Shown here: positions 50,149-63,294 of the stretch, one piece after another
Position numbering within the stretch: the first letter of the stretch is position 1
Layout: each line of letters opens with the position of its first letter
Origin: Loxodes magnus
Lineage: Eukaryota; Ciliophora; Karyorelictea; Loxodida; Loxodidae
Assembly: GCA_946699065.1 (NCBI GenBank)
Contig: CAMPDV010000040.1
Span: forward strand, 868,001-932,000
Direction: 5' to 3'
DNA length: 64,000 bases
Notes under the pieces: model-generated
What the model saw: the letters and a program-made list of their open reading frames with translations, nothing else
The model's database searches: none
Told to the model about the DNA's origin: nothing
Made by a program: the position numbers and the translations under genes

Positions 50149-53100
50149 TCATTGAAACTCCTCTAAAATACTTAGAGCTCTCTATTTTGATCCTTCTCTT
50201 GAATATTTTGCGAATTCAATTGTTTTATCATGCAAATTTTTAGCTCTTATAACATCTTTCTGTCTCTCTTCCAACTCATCTTATTAATATTTCTTTTATT
50301 ATTATTTTAAAAATTTTTTTTCATCATAATCATTAATTCCCATTTACTCATAATCACTTTGAGTTGGTTTTCCAATAACTCCAATATTTTTTAAATCATC
50401 CCACCACAAAATTTGACTATATTCCCCTGGATCATCTTATCTACCTGTTCTTCCTTTAATTTATATCTTTTCTGCTTTACTCTCACAATAAAAAGTTTGT
50501 ATAATATGAACTCCACCTGCGTCTTTTACAATAGAATCATGACAAATAAAATCAGAACCTCTTCCAAACGCGCGAGTAATCAAAGTGATTCTTTTACTAA
50601 TAGCTGCTAACTTTATTCTGTCTTTTATTTTCTATTTTTCAGTTTTTTCATTTATTTTGAAAATTTTAGGACAAACCAATTGAAAATCACTCATTATATC
50701 TTAGTTACTCTTAAAAGCTTTCAGTTTTTCACGAGATTCAAAAACAATAATTACAGCTCTATTTTAAGAAATTGACTATAATGTTTATCTTCTAATTTCA
50801 TTTAATTATTATTAAGAAGTTTGGTATACTTCCATAGGATTAATAACAATCGACCTTATGCCTTGTGATGAGCCAGAAGATTTTACTTCATTTTTCTAAA
50901 AAATGGAAGGAGCAATTGATTGGTTGTTTAGATTATATTACTTCATAATATTTTTTTCTATTTCGTTTAAGGCTTATAGTGTTCCAGTAACTCCAAATAC
51001 ATAAGAAAAAAAGTGAGGTATTTCAGCATAAGATAAATTTCCACAACTAATTTTAATTCCAAGTTAATTTTATAAATCATTTTTATTCAACTAATTCTAT
51101 TCGTATTCGTGAAAATAGGCAAAAATCGTAAAGTATCCTTTGTATGTCTAATAACTGATAATTCCACTAGAATCTTCATATCCAATTTTCTAAGTTTATT
51201 TATTTCATTCGTAAAGATGATTCTTGTTTACAATTTCAAATGCACCACTTACCATTTAATTTGTTATTTTATCCATAGATTGCTACAAATTCAATTCGGC
51301 TATTATATTTTGATAAAATTATGATTGTTTTGCTTAATTTATCAATTACTATTTAAATGTTTGCTTATCTGAATCGTTTTTATACATTTTTACCTGTTCT
51401 CAAATATAATCTAAGTAATTGAAAACATTTTAGCTAGTAATTTGGCACATAGGATTATATGTATTCCCATAAAAATTTTTTCCAAAGAATACATCTACTT
51501 CATCTATTAATAATATTCACTTTTCTTTTTCTTTCTTTTCTAAATTACAATTGATATTTTCATTTTTTATTAAACTTTTTGCAAAAGATCTAATATCTCC
51601 AATTTCTTCATTCAAAAGTGTGTTTTGCAATCCACCAAAATCTGAGTATTCTGGTTTCTATTAAATTCCTAAGCTTTCAAACAACGGTTTGAATATTTCT
51701 TGGTCTCTTTCACTTAAATAGGAATTATAACATGTTACAAAGACTTTATACCCAAGAAAAGAAAGTAAAGTAGCTAAGCCTCCTAAAGTCATTGATTTTC
51801 CTTCTCCTGTTCCAATTTAAATTAAATGATTTTCTAATTGAGTATTACTGTCAAATCCAAGCAGCTTGAAAATAGATATTACTTATATTATCTGTGGCTT
51901 TATGAAATCAAATTCAGTTTTAGGTATTTTTTATCCTACTGAACTAATCAAAGAAAACAAAGAGAAAACACATCCTAATAATTGAGCCACTGGCTTTTTC
52001 GATTTCTAAATTTAATTCAGAGGGAAAATTTATTGAACTTAGTCCTTTAATACTTTCGCTCTTTAGTTTATTCTTCTAATAGCACTCTCTAATTATTAAT
52101 CTTATTGAATTGCTTAACGCAAGTTTTCCTAATATTCTTGATAATAGTCATTTACAACTTGCTCTAAGCTTTATTCATTAACAACATATTAATTATTAAT
52201 TTATTAGAAACTAGTAATTGCTTTCATTCTCTCATTGAAATTGAATTTTTTATCAGTTTTTTCTAAAAAGATTTTATTTGCTATTTGTTTAAATTCTGGA
52301 TGCTCGTCTATGAGTTCACTAACATATCGCTACAAATTCGGATGTTACAATTAAATTTCCTAAATTTAGTTTCCTATCAATCAATAGAATAATACTTTTC
52401 TATCAGATTCCTGTGTCGTTGATTCCATTTTATTGAATAAATCAGAATGAAGACTTAATACTTTTTGAATCGTTTAATTCTCCTTCTATAAAGGAAATTC
52501 ATCTACGGAACGCATTTAGTATCATAAAACTTTAATCTTAATTAACCTTCAGCAACACTACTTTTAGATTAATTATTAAGTCTATGTCTTCTCTAAATTA
52601 CCTACATACCTATCAAATTCAGATTGGAAATTCTAAACAAGCTGTCTAGTCAAAGTTTGATGATCTACAATTTTATTTAAACGACGTGTTTCACTTATTA
52701 ATATGAGTGATTTTAAGCTTTCTTCAAAATTACTGATTTTATCTTAATTTTCTTCCCATATAAAACTCTTCACTTAATTTTGTGCTTCATTGCAGATTTT
52801 TTCTATTTGTTATTTAATTTAATTAGTAAAGTTACCTTGTACAGTTATTTAATGCTGTGATAGATGCGAACGAGAAAATTCTATCTATTCATGCAATAGC
52901 TGTATTTATCCGAAGTCATTACTTGCAATTGCTTACGTGAAATTTGATATTATGATATAAATTTACTGATTCATTTTATCTTTTTATAATTTTAGTTATT
53001 CAATCACTTTTTAGCTTTCTGGAATCACTTTTTTCATTTTTTCTTAATTATCGTGAAATACTGAGAGTTTCTATAGTCATTCAGATGCATAAATGAAGTT

Positions 53101-56100
53101 TTATTCGTACAACCTCCCATTTTCCCATTTTTGCAAAAAGTTGGATAAGTTCTATAAAAGTTCTTCTGCCTTTTTTGATAAATTAGATTTTATATCTTAA
53201 AAAGTTTAATTAACCTCCTGCCTTCTCCTTTAAAGGCTTTAAATATACTTCTAATCGTCTTTAAACTATTCCGAAATATCTATAAATTTGTTATATACTT
53301 CTATGCTTTAAATCCAATTATCTTGATTTTATGATTAATTGTAAAAGTTTGTATTTAATTATTCTTAAAGTTATAACATTAATTACTCAATACGTCGGTA
53401 AACTTATAGTAGACTTTCTTCAATGTCTTTTTAAATTTTACCTTTTTGAGTTTCATGCTATTTTTTTAGAATTTCGAGTATACTTCGAGCTCCAGGATAG
53501 CAGCCCTATTCTAGCTGCAAATTACATTGTTTTATTTGCTCATCTAAATTTTAAGCGAATTATTATGATTATTTTATCATTTCTTCTGAAACTTTTCCAA
53601 TAGTTTATGAAACTAGGGCAATTTAAGAGAACCATGGATCCTACTAAAACATATCTAAGAGTTGAATCACATATGTAATATTATGGAATTAATTCTGCTT
53701 ACATAATTAACAGCCATAATCACAAATTTTAGTTAACATATTAGAGAACATTTTTTTAAAATTTGTGCATGCAAGTCAATTTTTATCCTTCTGCTTTATT
53801 CATATTTCAATTAGTTATTACAGCTTTTACATCTTCTCCTATTAGCTCTCTTCAGTGTTTTTTGGCTAATCTAGCAAAATTTGAACTTATTCTGAGCACT
53901 ATCTTCACCTTTCGTTTTATATTTAGATGCATGAATCTCTAAATCTTTTCATTTCTACGATTTACAATCCTAGAAAGCTTTCTTCATCATATTTGCTCTT
54001 CAGAATTTCACATGAAGCAATTAACTCTTCTGCCTAGCCAAATGATTCGCTTTCAAATGCAGTTTTTACTTCTTGCAATTTGCTTTCAACTATAACCTTG
54101 AATTCCGTAACTAAAATATCCAAAGTTATATTCCCCCATTATTCTATTGGGACAGGAACTTTGAAGTTCTTTATGATAAGAGATTCGCACTTTTAATTTT
54201 TTAATTCTTTTACTATCACGAAAATTTGCGCACTTTTACTGAATTTCTGAACAATAAAAGATTTCGCTTAATTTACTTTTTCTGACGCTTAAAGGAAATT
54301 TAGATTTTCAACTACCTATAAATTTATAAGGTTTATTGCAATTTTAATAGGTTCTTGCTCACTAATTCACTGATCTATTAGTTTTATTAGGTTTGTCATT
54401 AGATTTTCAATAATTCCCTTTATTATCATCTTTAATTCTACTATTTCATCAGAGAAAGTTGTATTTAAATGCGTCAAAAGTTATAACTGAGTGTTTGCTT
54501 TCTGAATATCTTCGTTTTAAATCATTTAAATTATCACGTTTTATAACTTTGCTAATTCTTCATAAATACAGCTTTCAAACGTATTCAGACTATCATTAAG
54601 AAATTGTTGCAGTTATGATACTTAAGCTTAGATAAGTTCATTCAGCATGACAAAACATTTCTACGCTTTATAATATTGCTTGTTACCTAGATAGTTAGCG
54701 AATTAATCAACGTTTTCTTATACTTTGGACTTTACTTCTTCAACCTTTTTTACACGCAGATCTATAATTTCCTGCATTCCAATTATATGAAGTTAATCTA
54801 GTAAAAACAAATCTTTTCTCAACTAATCATACTTTTACTTTCTTATTCACTTATCTATTCGATTCCCAATCACATCTTTCAGCTTAAGAAGAAACGTTTA
54901 AGCTTCGCTACTTAGTGGTGGCTTGAATATTTTTTCAGGATTTTAAATAGTTGGCGTATTTTTAATTTTTTGAATTAATTCAGACCTACTTAGTCCGCCC
55001 TCAAGTGGTTCATCAAAAATACTGAAAATAAAAAGCGAATTTATAATATCATCCAACATATCATCTCCTATCTTTTAAGCTGCCTAAAGAATTTCAGTTC
55101 TAATACCCTATAAATTGTTCTCTAATTCTTGATCTTAAGCATTTGCAGGCACTCTTGAAACACCAAGTAAAATTTTGCCTTTTGCTTGCTTAACATTTTC
55201 AACTGAATTAAATAGAAATTTGATTTATTTAGCGCAATCGCTTACACCCTTGCCTCTATCTGCCAGAATACTATGAAAGTTGATAAGTACAATGATACGG
55301 ATACTCTATGATTCTTTTAAAGCTTAAATTATATTTACAGAGTTTGCAATGTCTTTCAGTTCGCCTCTAGTATCCATAAATCCTGGACAATCACAGAAGA
55401 TAAAGTTTTCATCAGAAACAATTTCAGGAATAAATGTCTATGAAACATTTCCATAGCCTATTTCTACTAATTTTTCCTTCCCTTCAGCAATGGTGGCTAT
55501 ATTCTTGTTATCCTTTTTTGTCCTACAAAAAGTGCATCCGTGCAAATAATTTATAAAGGTGCTTTTTCCTGCTCCAGTATTGCCTAATAGAAATATCACT
55601 TCCTTTTTCTTAGCCTTTTAAGCATTTTAGAAACCTAATCTAAAATACTTTTAAAGCTCAGTTAAAATTTCTTCTGTTACATCAGATTAAGCTTTTTCCC
55701 CACCCTTTCCGCCTTGAGACTTTCCTTATTAGAATTTCTGCCATTCTTTTTTAATTTCTTCAGGAATAAAATCTTAATATTTAGTTCAATAAAAGTAAAG
55801 TTGAATTGGAATCTCTTCACTTGCTTTTTACTTAATGTAATTTCCTATTTTGTGTCTGATATCAGATTCAGAAAGATAACACAATTCACTAGATTTAAGA
55901 GATTCTTTTTCTTGAGCTGCTCTCATAATCACGCTAAAAACAGATTCTCGCTACTGACTCCTTTAAATTCCTTGTGATTACTGGGTATGAATATCGAAAA
56001 AGCCAGGACTTACTTCTTCTAATCTGATTGAATCTGATGCTTATTGGATTTGATCAACTCCATTACTGCTAAGCCATTAGTTTCATTTAGTCTTAATAAC

Positions 56101-56280
56101 GATAGTACATTTATATATCTCTTCTATCGCTCTTATTTCGATATAATTTCCCAAAAAACGTTCCTTAATTGCTTCAACATATAGGACCTTAACAGTGTCT
56201 TAACTCAAAAACTGTATCAATTCCTTATCCCTTTATTCTTATTATTAATTTTAATTTAGCTTATAAACGCTATCTATCAT
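50149..56280 (-). CDS. GTPase-coiled coil-SecA-type motor fusion protein (2,043 aa)
   Basis: A single intronless frame of 6,132 bases. Domains: residues 1-180, a helical region with OTU-like traces (YIEIRAIEEIYKCTIVI) but no catalytic Cys; about 235-440, a TRAFAC-like GTPase with P-loop LLGNTGAGKSTF and G3 FCDCPGFMDTRG; about 440-1430, long helical/coiled regions; about 1440-2043, a SecA DEAD-type ATPase with IGTGEGKSMTLGG (Walker A), LLIDEVDVFFG (DEAD-box equivalent), VFGVTGTL, ITRAFGRGSDF and KGRTGRQDDPGEY. SecA-like proteins outside Sec secretion are known in ciliates and other protists with unknown roles. Joining one to a GTPase suggests a large nucleotide-driven remodelling machine, which is inference. 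TGA encodes about 15 Trp. No signal peptide. Confidence 0.88.
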
Positions 56281-56454
56281 AAAAGTGAGAAAAGAGGAAA
56301 ATGGATCTGATAGATGCTATCTAATTTCGTTCATTTCGGTTTCTTCAAAGTGAAATTACAAAATCTAGGAAAAGAGTAGCCGGTTATTTCTTAGAACCTC
56401 TATGTGCTAAAATAAATCAGAATGATTTTTCATCTTTTTTTATCACACTTCAAA

Positions 56455-57105
56455 TCATTCCTTTTGACTCCGTTATGGATTTGAAGGTATTGGATTAGGT
56501 TCAGAATTTTGAGGTTAAAAATCCTCTTTAGGCTTTTCAATCAATGGTTGATTTTTAATTTCTATCTCATTTGGAACTTCATATGGATTTTTTTGGCTTT
56601 TTTTTTATTCATTTACTTTTTTTTTACGTTAACATTTAAGGCATTATCCTCCTCCTAAAAGCTTTTAATTTGAAGCAAAAGCTTAGACTTATCATTTTCC
56701 AAATACGTTTGCTTGCTTTTAAAAGACAGAAAACCACTAACATCTATCTGTTCAAGTAGTGGTTAATCCTTTTACAAAAGACCTACCACTTTTAAACAAG
56801 CAGAATTTTTGGTTTAAATTAAGTTAAATTTGCTTTTACAAAGATTTTGGAAGTTTTTTATTTATAGACAAATTTATCAAAGATTTAATACCACTTTGCT
56901 TCAAAGTTTAGTCATTAAGAAAAGGCTGATTTTGGTCTTATTCTTTTCTAATGGCTTTCTTTTCCTCTTTCTGGTGATTATATTATATGAAGTCCAGTTA
57001 TTTCTTAACTGAATCCAAAAAGCTTCCTTGCTTTAAACTACAGCTTGCTCTGCGTCCTTCTCCATTTCATTTTAACCAGCAGTTTAAGACAACTTGGCTA
57101 GACAT
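56455..57105 (-). CDS. Unknown coiled-coil protein
   Basis: From ATG 57105 (MSSQVVLNCWLK) the minus strand encodes a Lys/Gln-rich, coiled-coil-like protein with ISGFLSF-type hydrophobic patches (DVSGFLSFKSKQTYLENDKS). A 20-nt A-rich intron near 56596-56615 joins it to NPYEVPNEIEIKNQPLIEKP and a Pro/Ser-rich tail ending at TGA 56455-56457. One more frame change near 56770 implies another intron or an indel. It sits 174 bases upstream of the SecA-type gene in the same direction. Function unknown. Confidence 0.5.
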
Positions 57106-57559
57106 TTTTATTATGCTTGCATAGGGTTCCTTAAATATGTGAGATTAAACGCACTAAACTTAATTAAACATCATAATTAGAGCAAATAAAAAAATTATAA
57201 AAGAAAAAAAAACTTAACTATCTGTAATGATGCTATAAAAGAGAGTTTAATGGGTTTAGTTGGTGCTTAGAAACTAAAAGAAATATTTATAATAAATATT
57301 TTGTTCGTTTCTAATAAATTCAAATAGAACTTAGGCGTGACTAAATATGTAAATAACAAGATGAAGATTAATGGCAAGATCAGCTTTTATTTTCAGAAGG
57401 ATGTTTAATTTTTGCTTTACTTAATAGACAAGTATAGTACTATTATATATAAGAAACTAACTTTATCAGTTAAGTCAAAGTTATGCTTAAAAATCTTTTA
57501 TCTTTTGCAGAGAATTTAAAAGGTCTAAAGGAATTTATTGCGAAGAAAGTTATCTAAGT

Positions 57560-59260
57560 CAAAAAGCGAAAATTTCAAGCAGAAAAATTTTATTTTAAGA
57601 CAAAAAAGAAGTCTGACAGATATAAAGCACACTAGTGGGAACAATATTCTTAATATTCTTTCAAAGTTTTAGTAGAAAAACTTTCTTTTCTTTCTTTTTC
57701 TACCGCTGAAATTTTATAAATCTTAAAGGAAGTTAAAAAGAGAAATTTATCTTAAATAATTATTCTTTTTACTTATGAATCCTTTATCAGCTGTTTCAAT
57801 CCTGGATCTTTTCTATATTACTAGAATTGTTTTCTTCTTTCCAAGCTCACTAATCGTTTTAAATATTTAGTTTCTTTTTTGATAGATATTTGAGCTTGCT
57901 TGCACTTCTTTTGATTCTCTAAAAAATTTCCCTGTAGATGGATATTTAAAAGATTTTAATATCTTAATATATGTTCATTCTTGAATAACTATAGAGAGGT
58001 TCTTTTGAAATGGTACTAAATTCTTGATAAATTTTGAATTATTTAAATAATTTAATTAACTCTCCGCTGTAAATAACACTTTCATTAATAATTTCAAGGA
58101 TTACTAAGCTCCATTAAGTTTGATGCTAAATGAAGGAATCTTTTCAAGTTTTAAAATCCTTCAAGCTAAATCAAGATATTTCCTTAAGTTTTGATAGTTC
58201 TTGCTTTTTGTATCTAAAATCTTAATAATTGATCAGCTAAAGCAGGCTTTAAACGACAAAGAGGGAGAATTCCATTATAGTGGGAAAACGTTTGAAATAG
58301 GAACTTAAAAAGAGCGATATATCTTTTATTAAGGGTCACTCTTGAATTATTGCCAATACAAAGAAGTAACTTATAGAAGTGATTATGAAAATTAATGCCC
58401 ACCCTATGGTTAAGAATCAGCGCTTCTAATTGTGGAATTGATATTGCAAGAAATTTAGATTATACGGTTTTACTAGTAAGCAAATTCAAGTGCAGAAAGA
58501 ATATAATTTGAAAATGAAAGAAAACAAACTCACCTACATCAGAACTTATACATGCTATTTTTTAGGACATAGGGTCTCGCAAATAATTGTTTAGATTGTA
58601 AGAAAGATTTAGATAACTGACTAAAAGAAAATTTGTTTTCCTTTTCCGAATCCTTAAATCTAAATGATAGGATAGACAGTCTCTTTCCAATAATAGGAAT
58701 ATTTAGGCAAATTTATATGATACAAATTTCACTCGCTAAGAAAAGATTATCGTCAACATTAGTGATATTAGTATAATAAGACACAAAATTAATTTTAACA
58801 GCTATTCAAGAAAATTCTCTAACATGTCCTAAATCAGTTGCAGTATCTTTTGCTAAAATTAGATGCTTCAACTTTTTAATGATTGTTGGATGCAAAATTA
58901 TAGCTTGAGGAAGTGTTTATTGAAGTTTTAGAATTGAAATTGAAATAAACTTTTAAAAAGGATTTGAACATTTGAGTCTGTTGTATAGAAGTAATCAAAT
59001 GGAGAAAGACTCTTATTAAATGCTATACTCAAGACTACCTCTCTCTTATTTCTAGTGGCTACTTTTATTTGGTCTTTAAATTTAGAAATTGACTCTTGTC
59101 TGTCTTCTCCCATATTCACTAAAGTGTATAAAGCTTCCTTTTAGCAAACTTAGACTCAAACTAAGAAAGTCCAATCATACTTAAGTGAGTTTCATGCTTA
59201 AAAGCTTTTTCTATCAGATGTAAAATGTAGCTAAATAAACATTCTTGTCAGATAAACTCC
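57560..59260 (-). CDS. Unknown multi-exon protein
   Basis: Minus-strand blocks: about 59260-59130 (FKHETHLSMIGLSQFESKF), 59119-58940 (MGEDRQESISKFKDQIKVAT), 58900-58560 in another frame (LAKDTATDLGHVREFSW; NITNVDDNLFLASEI; SFRFKDSEKENKFSFSQLSK), 58480-58210 (ISIPQLEALILNHRVGIN; LCRLKPALADQLLRF) and 58100-57650 (YPSTGKFFRESKEVQASSN; RIETADKGFISKKNNYL). All have ordinary globular composition and purine-rich coding strand, so a real gene with several tiny introns is likely. Junctions and ends were not fixed, and no family is recognised. The possible start faces the plus-strand gene at 59293. Confidence 0.5.
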
Positions 59261-59292
59261 ACTGCAATTAATGTCGCCCTAGCAATCTTGAA

Positions 59293-60028
59293 ATGATTAA
59301 CTTGAGATTCTGCTTACCTCAATAAAATAATATAGAAGAGTTAAATACAGAAGATTAAGCTATTGAGGAAGGAAACTATATCTAAAACTAAACCTTTATA
59401 AAGGATCCAAAGAGACTGAGCTTAAATCAATTCTGCTTCAAATTAGTATTTAAAAGAGTTCACAAGAAAACAGAAGGAAAATAAACTTAAGCTCCTCTTG
59501 TAAAAATAGATAATGAATAATTAAAAGGGAATAGTTTATTATTTGCCTTTTATTTTTCTAGAACTTCGGAAATCATTCAAGGAATTCTCGAAAATGTACC
59601 ACAAAAAATGTTATAAGAAGAATATGACAATTAGGTACGAAAAGTTTTAGGCTTAAACTGAATTTGGAGAGAAATGCACATAAATAAAAGCTGAACTAGA
59701 AGTGGAAATTTTAAGCAAAATATTCTTATTACTTCCTTCTTGAGATTTAGAATATAGAAATTTGCAATTATATACATAGAAAGGGGTTGAAATTTCAAAT
59801 GAACTCGTGCTTGGATACAAAGAATACTAGAGATGATAGGTTTATTAATTTAAGAATAGAGATAAATATTACTGAGTAATGATAAATAATTAATAAGTGT
59901 AGAATATTCTAAAAAAATGGTTTAGAAATAATCTCAGTTAGTTAAACATAACAAAGAAAAATTTCCAAATCTATTCGAAGTATCAAAGAATATTTCAAAA
60001 CAAAGCTAGAAAAGAGATATTAAAATGA
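59293..60028 (+). CDS. Unknown protein (239 aa)
   Basis: ATG 59293 (MINLRFCLPQQNNIEELNTE) runs to TGA 60026-60028, with a 16-nt intron at 59635-59650. Without the intron the downstream reading is poorer; with it the second exon reads FGEKCTQIKAELEVEILSKI, PSWDLEYRNLQLYTQKGVEI and NELVLGYKEYQRW, a convincing globular protein. The first exon has TEDQAIEEGNYIQNQTFIKD. TGA is Trp in exon 2. No domain recognised, no membrane segment. It is divergent from the minus-strand gene ending near 59260. Confidence 0.62.
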
Positions 60029-60329
60029 GTTTAAAGGGAAAAAATAAATAAAAATGAAAAATACAAAATTAAGCATGATTCCACTGTAATCTTTTGAATA
60101 AACCTGATTTTCTTAAAAAAAGGAAAGCCTTGAGAAATTCAAAAATACTTTAATTAAACATTTTAATTTAATCTGAACTAACTTAGTTATTTAAAGTCAG
60201 CATTAATCAAAACATTAAATCACTACAATTGTTGTCAAAACTTTATAATTGTTGCTTAAAAAAGCTAGTAAAGAACAAAAATAAAAACGTATATTAGTTT
60301 ATATTTGTTATTCGTAATTGAGAATTTTT

Positions 60330-61338
60330 TTTAAATTTATAAGTTTTGGACGAAAAATTTAGTATTTTCATTCTATCTTTGTAGAAAGGATTGGTTATGC
60401 ACTTAAAATAATGAAATCTAGATCTAATTTACTAAAGCTGGCAGAATACTTTTGTATTGAATGGTAAGCCTTTTATATGTAGATTACTATTCTAAGAAAA
60501 TTAAATAGGTCCCTCATCAAGATTTATTAAAAATTTATGTTTGTTAAGTTAGATAGCTGAAGGTATTCAAGCTATTCATTCTAGATTTCTAACTCATACA
60601 GATATAAAATCATTAAATATTTTGATGGAAGAGAATGATATTCCTAAAATAGCAGATCCAGAATTATTTAGTGAAACTAATGCAACAACTGCTTTGAAAG
60701 GGAAGAGTCATTTATTCTAGTGGATGGATCCTGAGTTATTTTATTAGAAAGTATATTAAAAAAGCGATATTTGGTCCTTGGCTTGCGTAGCGATAGAATA
60801 TTTAAAAAAAAGTTATAAGGAAGTAGATTTTAAGGATTCAATATTCTAAATTATTTTAAACAAGTATTTAGATCTCCGTATATGTCACTAAGAAAAGTTG
60901 ATAGATTTGTAAGGTCAATCTATATTGCTGCAACTTACTAATTAACTGTTCATTTTAAAAAGAGGAGCAATTAATTTTTATTTTTGGCGTTCTTTTGTAA
61001 ATTAAGAGCTATATTTGATCTAAGTACCTGAAAGAAAAAAAGTAGATTGTGGGAATGACAGTTTTCTTAGCCTTTTTTGGTAAAAATTTAAAGAAACTAA
61101 CGAAGTTATTTTTACAAAAATGTAGATAATTGTAGTTTAGCTAGATGGAACTTTTTTATGTTTAATAACTCAAGGAGATAAGATTATTCTATTTTACTTC
61201 AATCTGGAAGATTTTCTTTCTGCCCTCTCTCGTATTCTTTTATGTAGTATCTTAAAAATCTAGCAACAGATCTGCTTTTTAATATTCTTTATCTCCGAAT
61301 AAATTTGCCCTCTTATCTAACTGCTTTATATGGGATGA
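60330..61338 (+). CDS. Degenerate protein kinase domain gene
   Basis: A eukaryotic protein-kinase-like fold read across a 19-nt intron at 60464-60482. Upstream of the first ATG (60411), in frame, GYALKIMKSRS supplies the beta-3 Lys, so coding probably begins earlier than that ATG. After the intron come GIQAIHSRFLTHTDIKSLNI (HRD is HTD), IADPEL in place of DFG, WMDPELF in place of APE, and SDIWSLACVAIEYL (helix F). The DFG change suggests weak or no catalysis. The glycine-rich loop was not found, so the 5' end is incomplete. The Trp at the splice junction is a TGA made by joining TG and A. After about 61080 the chain no longer resembles kinases; stop TGA 61336. Confidence 0.6.
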
Positions 61339-61756
61339 GGATACAATTCTCTTACTTCCTTAATTTATGGAATTCATATGTCAAAATAAGGTTTGTGCCA
61401 AACTCTTAGATGCAGAAATAAATTTATCTGATTACCATTTCTTATCCACTATTTACTTATTTAATTACAAACTAACCTGATAATCTTTTTTATAATTATT
61501 CACTTTTACGAAGGAGTTATGGTAGTAAGATATTCATATTTGTGAAATATAATAAGAGCTTCTTTATGAGGTTATATCTTAAGTAAGTTGTGTATCTATT
61601 TAAATATAGTAGTTTTTTGATAAAAGGGTGAAAGTTATAAATTAAATAAAGGAACAAAGATATTATAAATAAATCATTCGATAGTTATATTCAATAATCT
61701 TCCTAGTTTTATCATATTTTACCTTTACCCACTAGTTTAGCTTAAATCAGATATTT
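61339..61756. other. Convergent intergenic region
   Basis: About 420 AT-rich bases between the kinase-like gene (+) and the 3' end of the minus-strand gene. No feature supported. Confidence 0.35.
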
Positions 61757-63294
61757 TCATTAAGGTTAGTATAAATAAACAAATAAAATGAAAAAGGGTA
61801 ACTTATGAAAGAGATGCGCATTGAAGATATTCTGAATACGTAGCACTTCAACAAAATAATTAGAATAGTAATTTACTTGAATTTTAACATCTACACTTAT
61901 TTATTCAAACTCACTTATTTAAATTCTTAATTAAATTTCGAGTTTATTTAACCTCCTAATTAAAAACTTGGTTTTCAATTCTATTTTACTCTAAATTATA
62001 ATTACTTAAGCTGCTATAATAATAAAATAGATCGTCTAAGAATAAAGCTAACGATTTAATGTCATAAATGTAATTATTTACTTGTTATTAAATTAGTTTA
62101 GAAATGTAAATTATATATAACTTTAATTTATAATTAAAGAGTGTTTTTATAATTCAGGTACTCCTAATTTTATATTCATTAAGAATTATCTACCATCATC
62201 TTTCATTGTTAGTCTTAGGTAATCTATGTCAATCATTAAAAACTTTATGTCTTGTGAGCTTTCCTTATTATAATTATTTTCTATATAATTAAGCACATCT
62301 ATTTAAGATAATTCTTAGAGATATACATAGGCTAAACAGTCTCAGCTTTTTTAACTAAACTGTATTTAAAAAGATTTTGCTTAGCTCATTTTCTTTAAGT
62401 GTTTTACCTTTAGCCTAGCAAAGTTTAAATTTAGCTTATCTAATACAAAATAACCATGTTTCCTTCTCAACGAAGCATATCGGCTATTAAAATATTAAAT
62501 AATTTTTATTGATGTTTGCTATTTAATCTTAATGCTTAGCATACCTATCTAATTCAGCTTTTTCCAAAAATGAGTCAGAAGCAAAAATTTAATTAGCGTT
62601 TTTCTTTTGCCTATAAAGAAATCTAATGCTTTCATTCTAAATAAAGCTTAGTTAAAGAAGAAATGCCTATCATAGTTATCTTTTCTCTTAAGTGATTTTA
62701 TTAAGGAGGCATTAATTAAAAAGATATTAGTAATAAATAAGCATACTACAAATAGAAGGCAATGTACTTTGCAGTTCGTAAGTCATAGATACTCTAGATT
62801 GTTAATCAAAAAATACAAAACCTGTTTCAAAAATATCCCTTAAAGCACTAATAAAGTCTATATAGCAAACCTTAATTATATTCAATATTATTAGAGTTAA
62901 ACTAAACTAAATTCTTATTTGAACTACGCTTAAGATAGCCAAGAGGAGAGTTGTGATTCTCATTATTCTATTCCAAGCTCAATAGCAAGTTAATTATAAG
63001 TTTCCTCAAATCAAAGAGCACATAGAAAAGAAAACCATAAATCTTCTTTTGATTCTTAGTTTCTTAAAGAAAGTCTAAATCTTATACCCTACTTAGCCTT
63101 TATTTCCTTGTAATTTGTCCTTTTAATGATTAGTTTTTAATTTGAAGCAGCTAAGCTCTCGCCTTGTTGTTTATTCTAACTGGAGTTTTAATGGACAAAT
63201 CAGGATATTCTATTAATTATTTTTGCTTGTCCAAACCACCAAGCTGAATGAATGCATACTTAATAATCATAAGTTTCATACCCATTCAAGCCAT
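61757..63294 (-). CDS. Unknown multi-exon protein
   Basis: ATG 63294 (MAWMGMKLMIIKYAFIQLGG; the first Trp is TGA) is followed by YPDLSIKTPVRINNKARAQL. After a frame change near 63120, a strong block reads GIRFRLSLRNQESKEDLW, ALWFEETYNQLAIELGIEQW and ESQLSSWLSQAQFKQEFSL. A later block (62330-62170) reads DVLNYIENNYNKESSQDIKF and DIDYLRLTMKDDGRQFLMNI. The part below 62150 is less convincing; an in-frame TGA is at 61757. Several small introns are implied but unplaced. No family recognised. Confidence 0.5.

Noticed and set aside
53331-53603. 90-codon hydrophobic plus-strand frame
   Set aside because: It is the complement of the coiled-coil part of the GTPase-SecA gene.
57252-57897. Plus-strand ORF of about 215 codons starting MGLVGAQ
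   Set aside because: Its 3' half overlaps a better minus-strand coding signal, and with a single stop codon such frames occur by chance.
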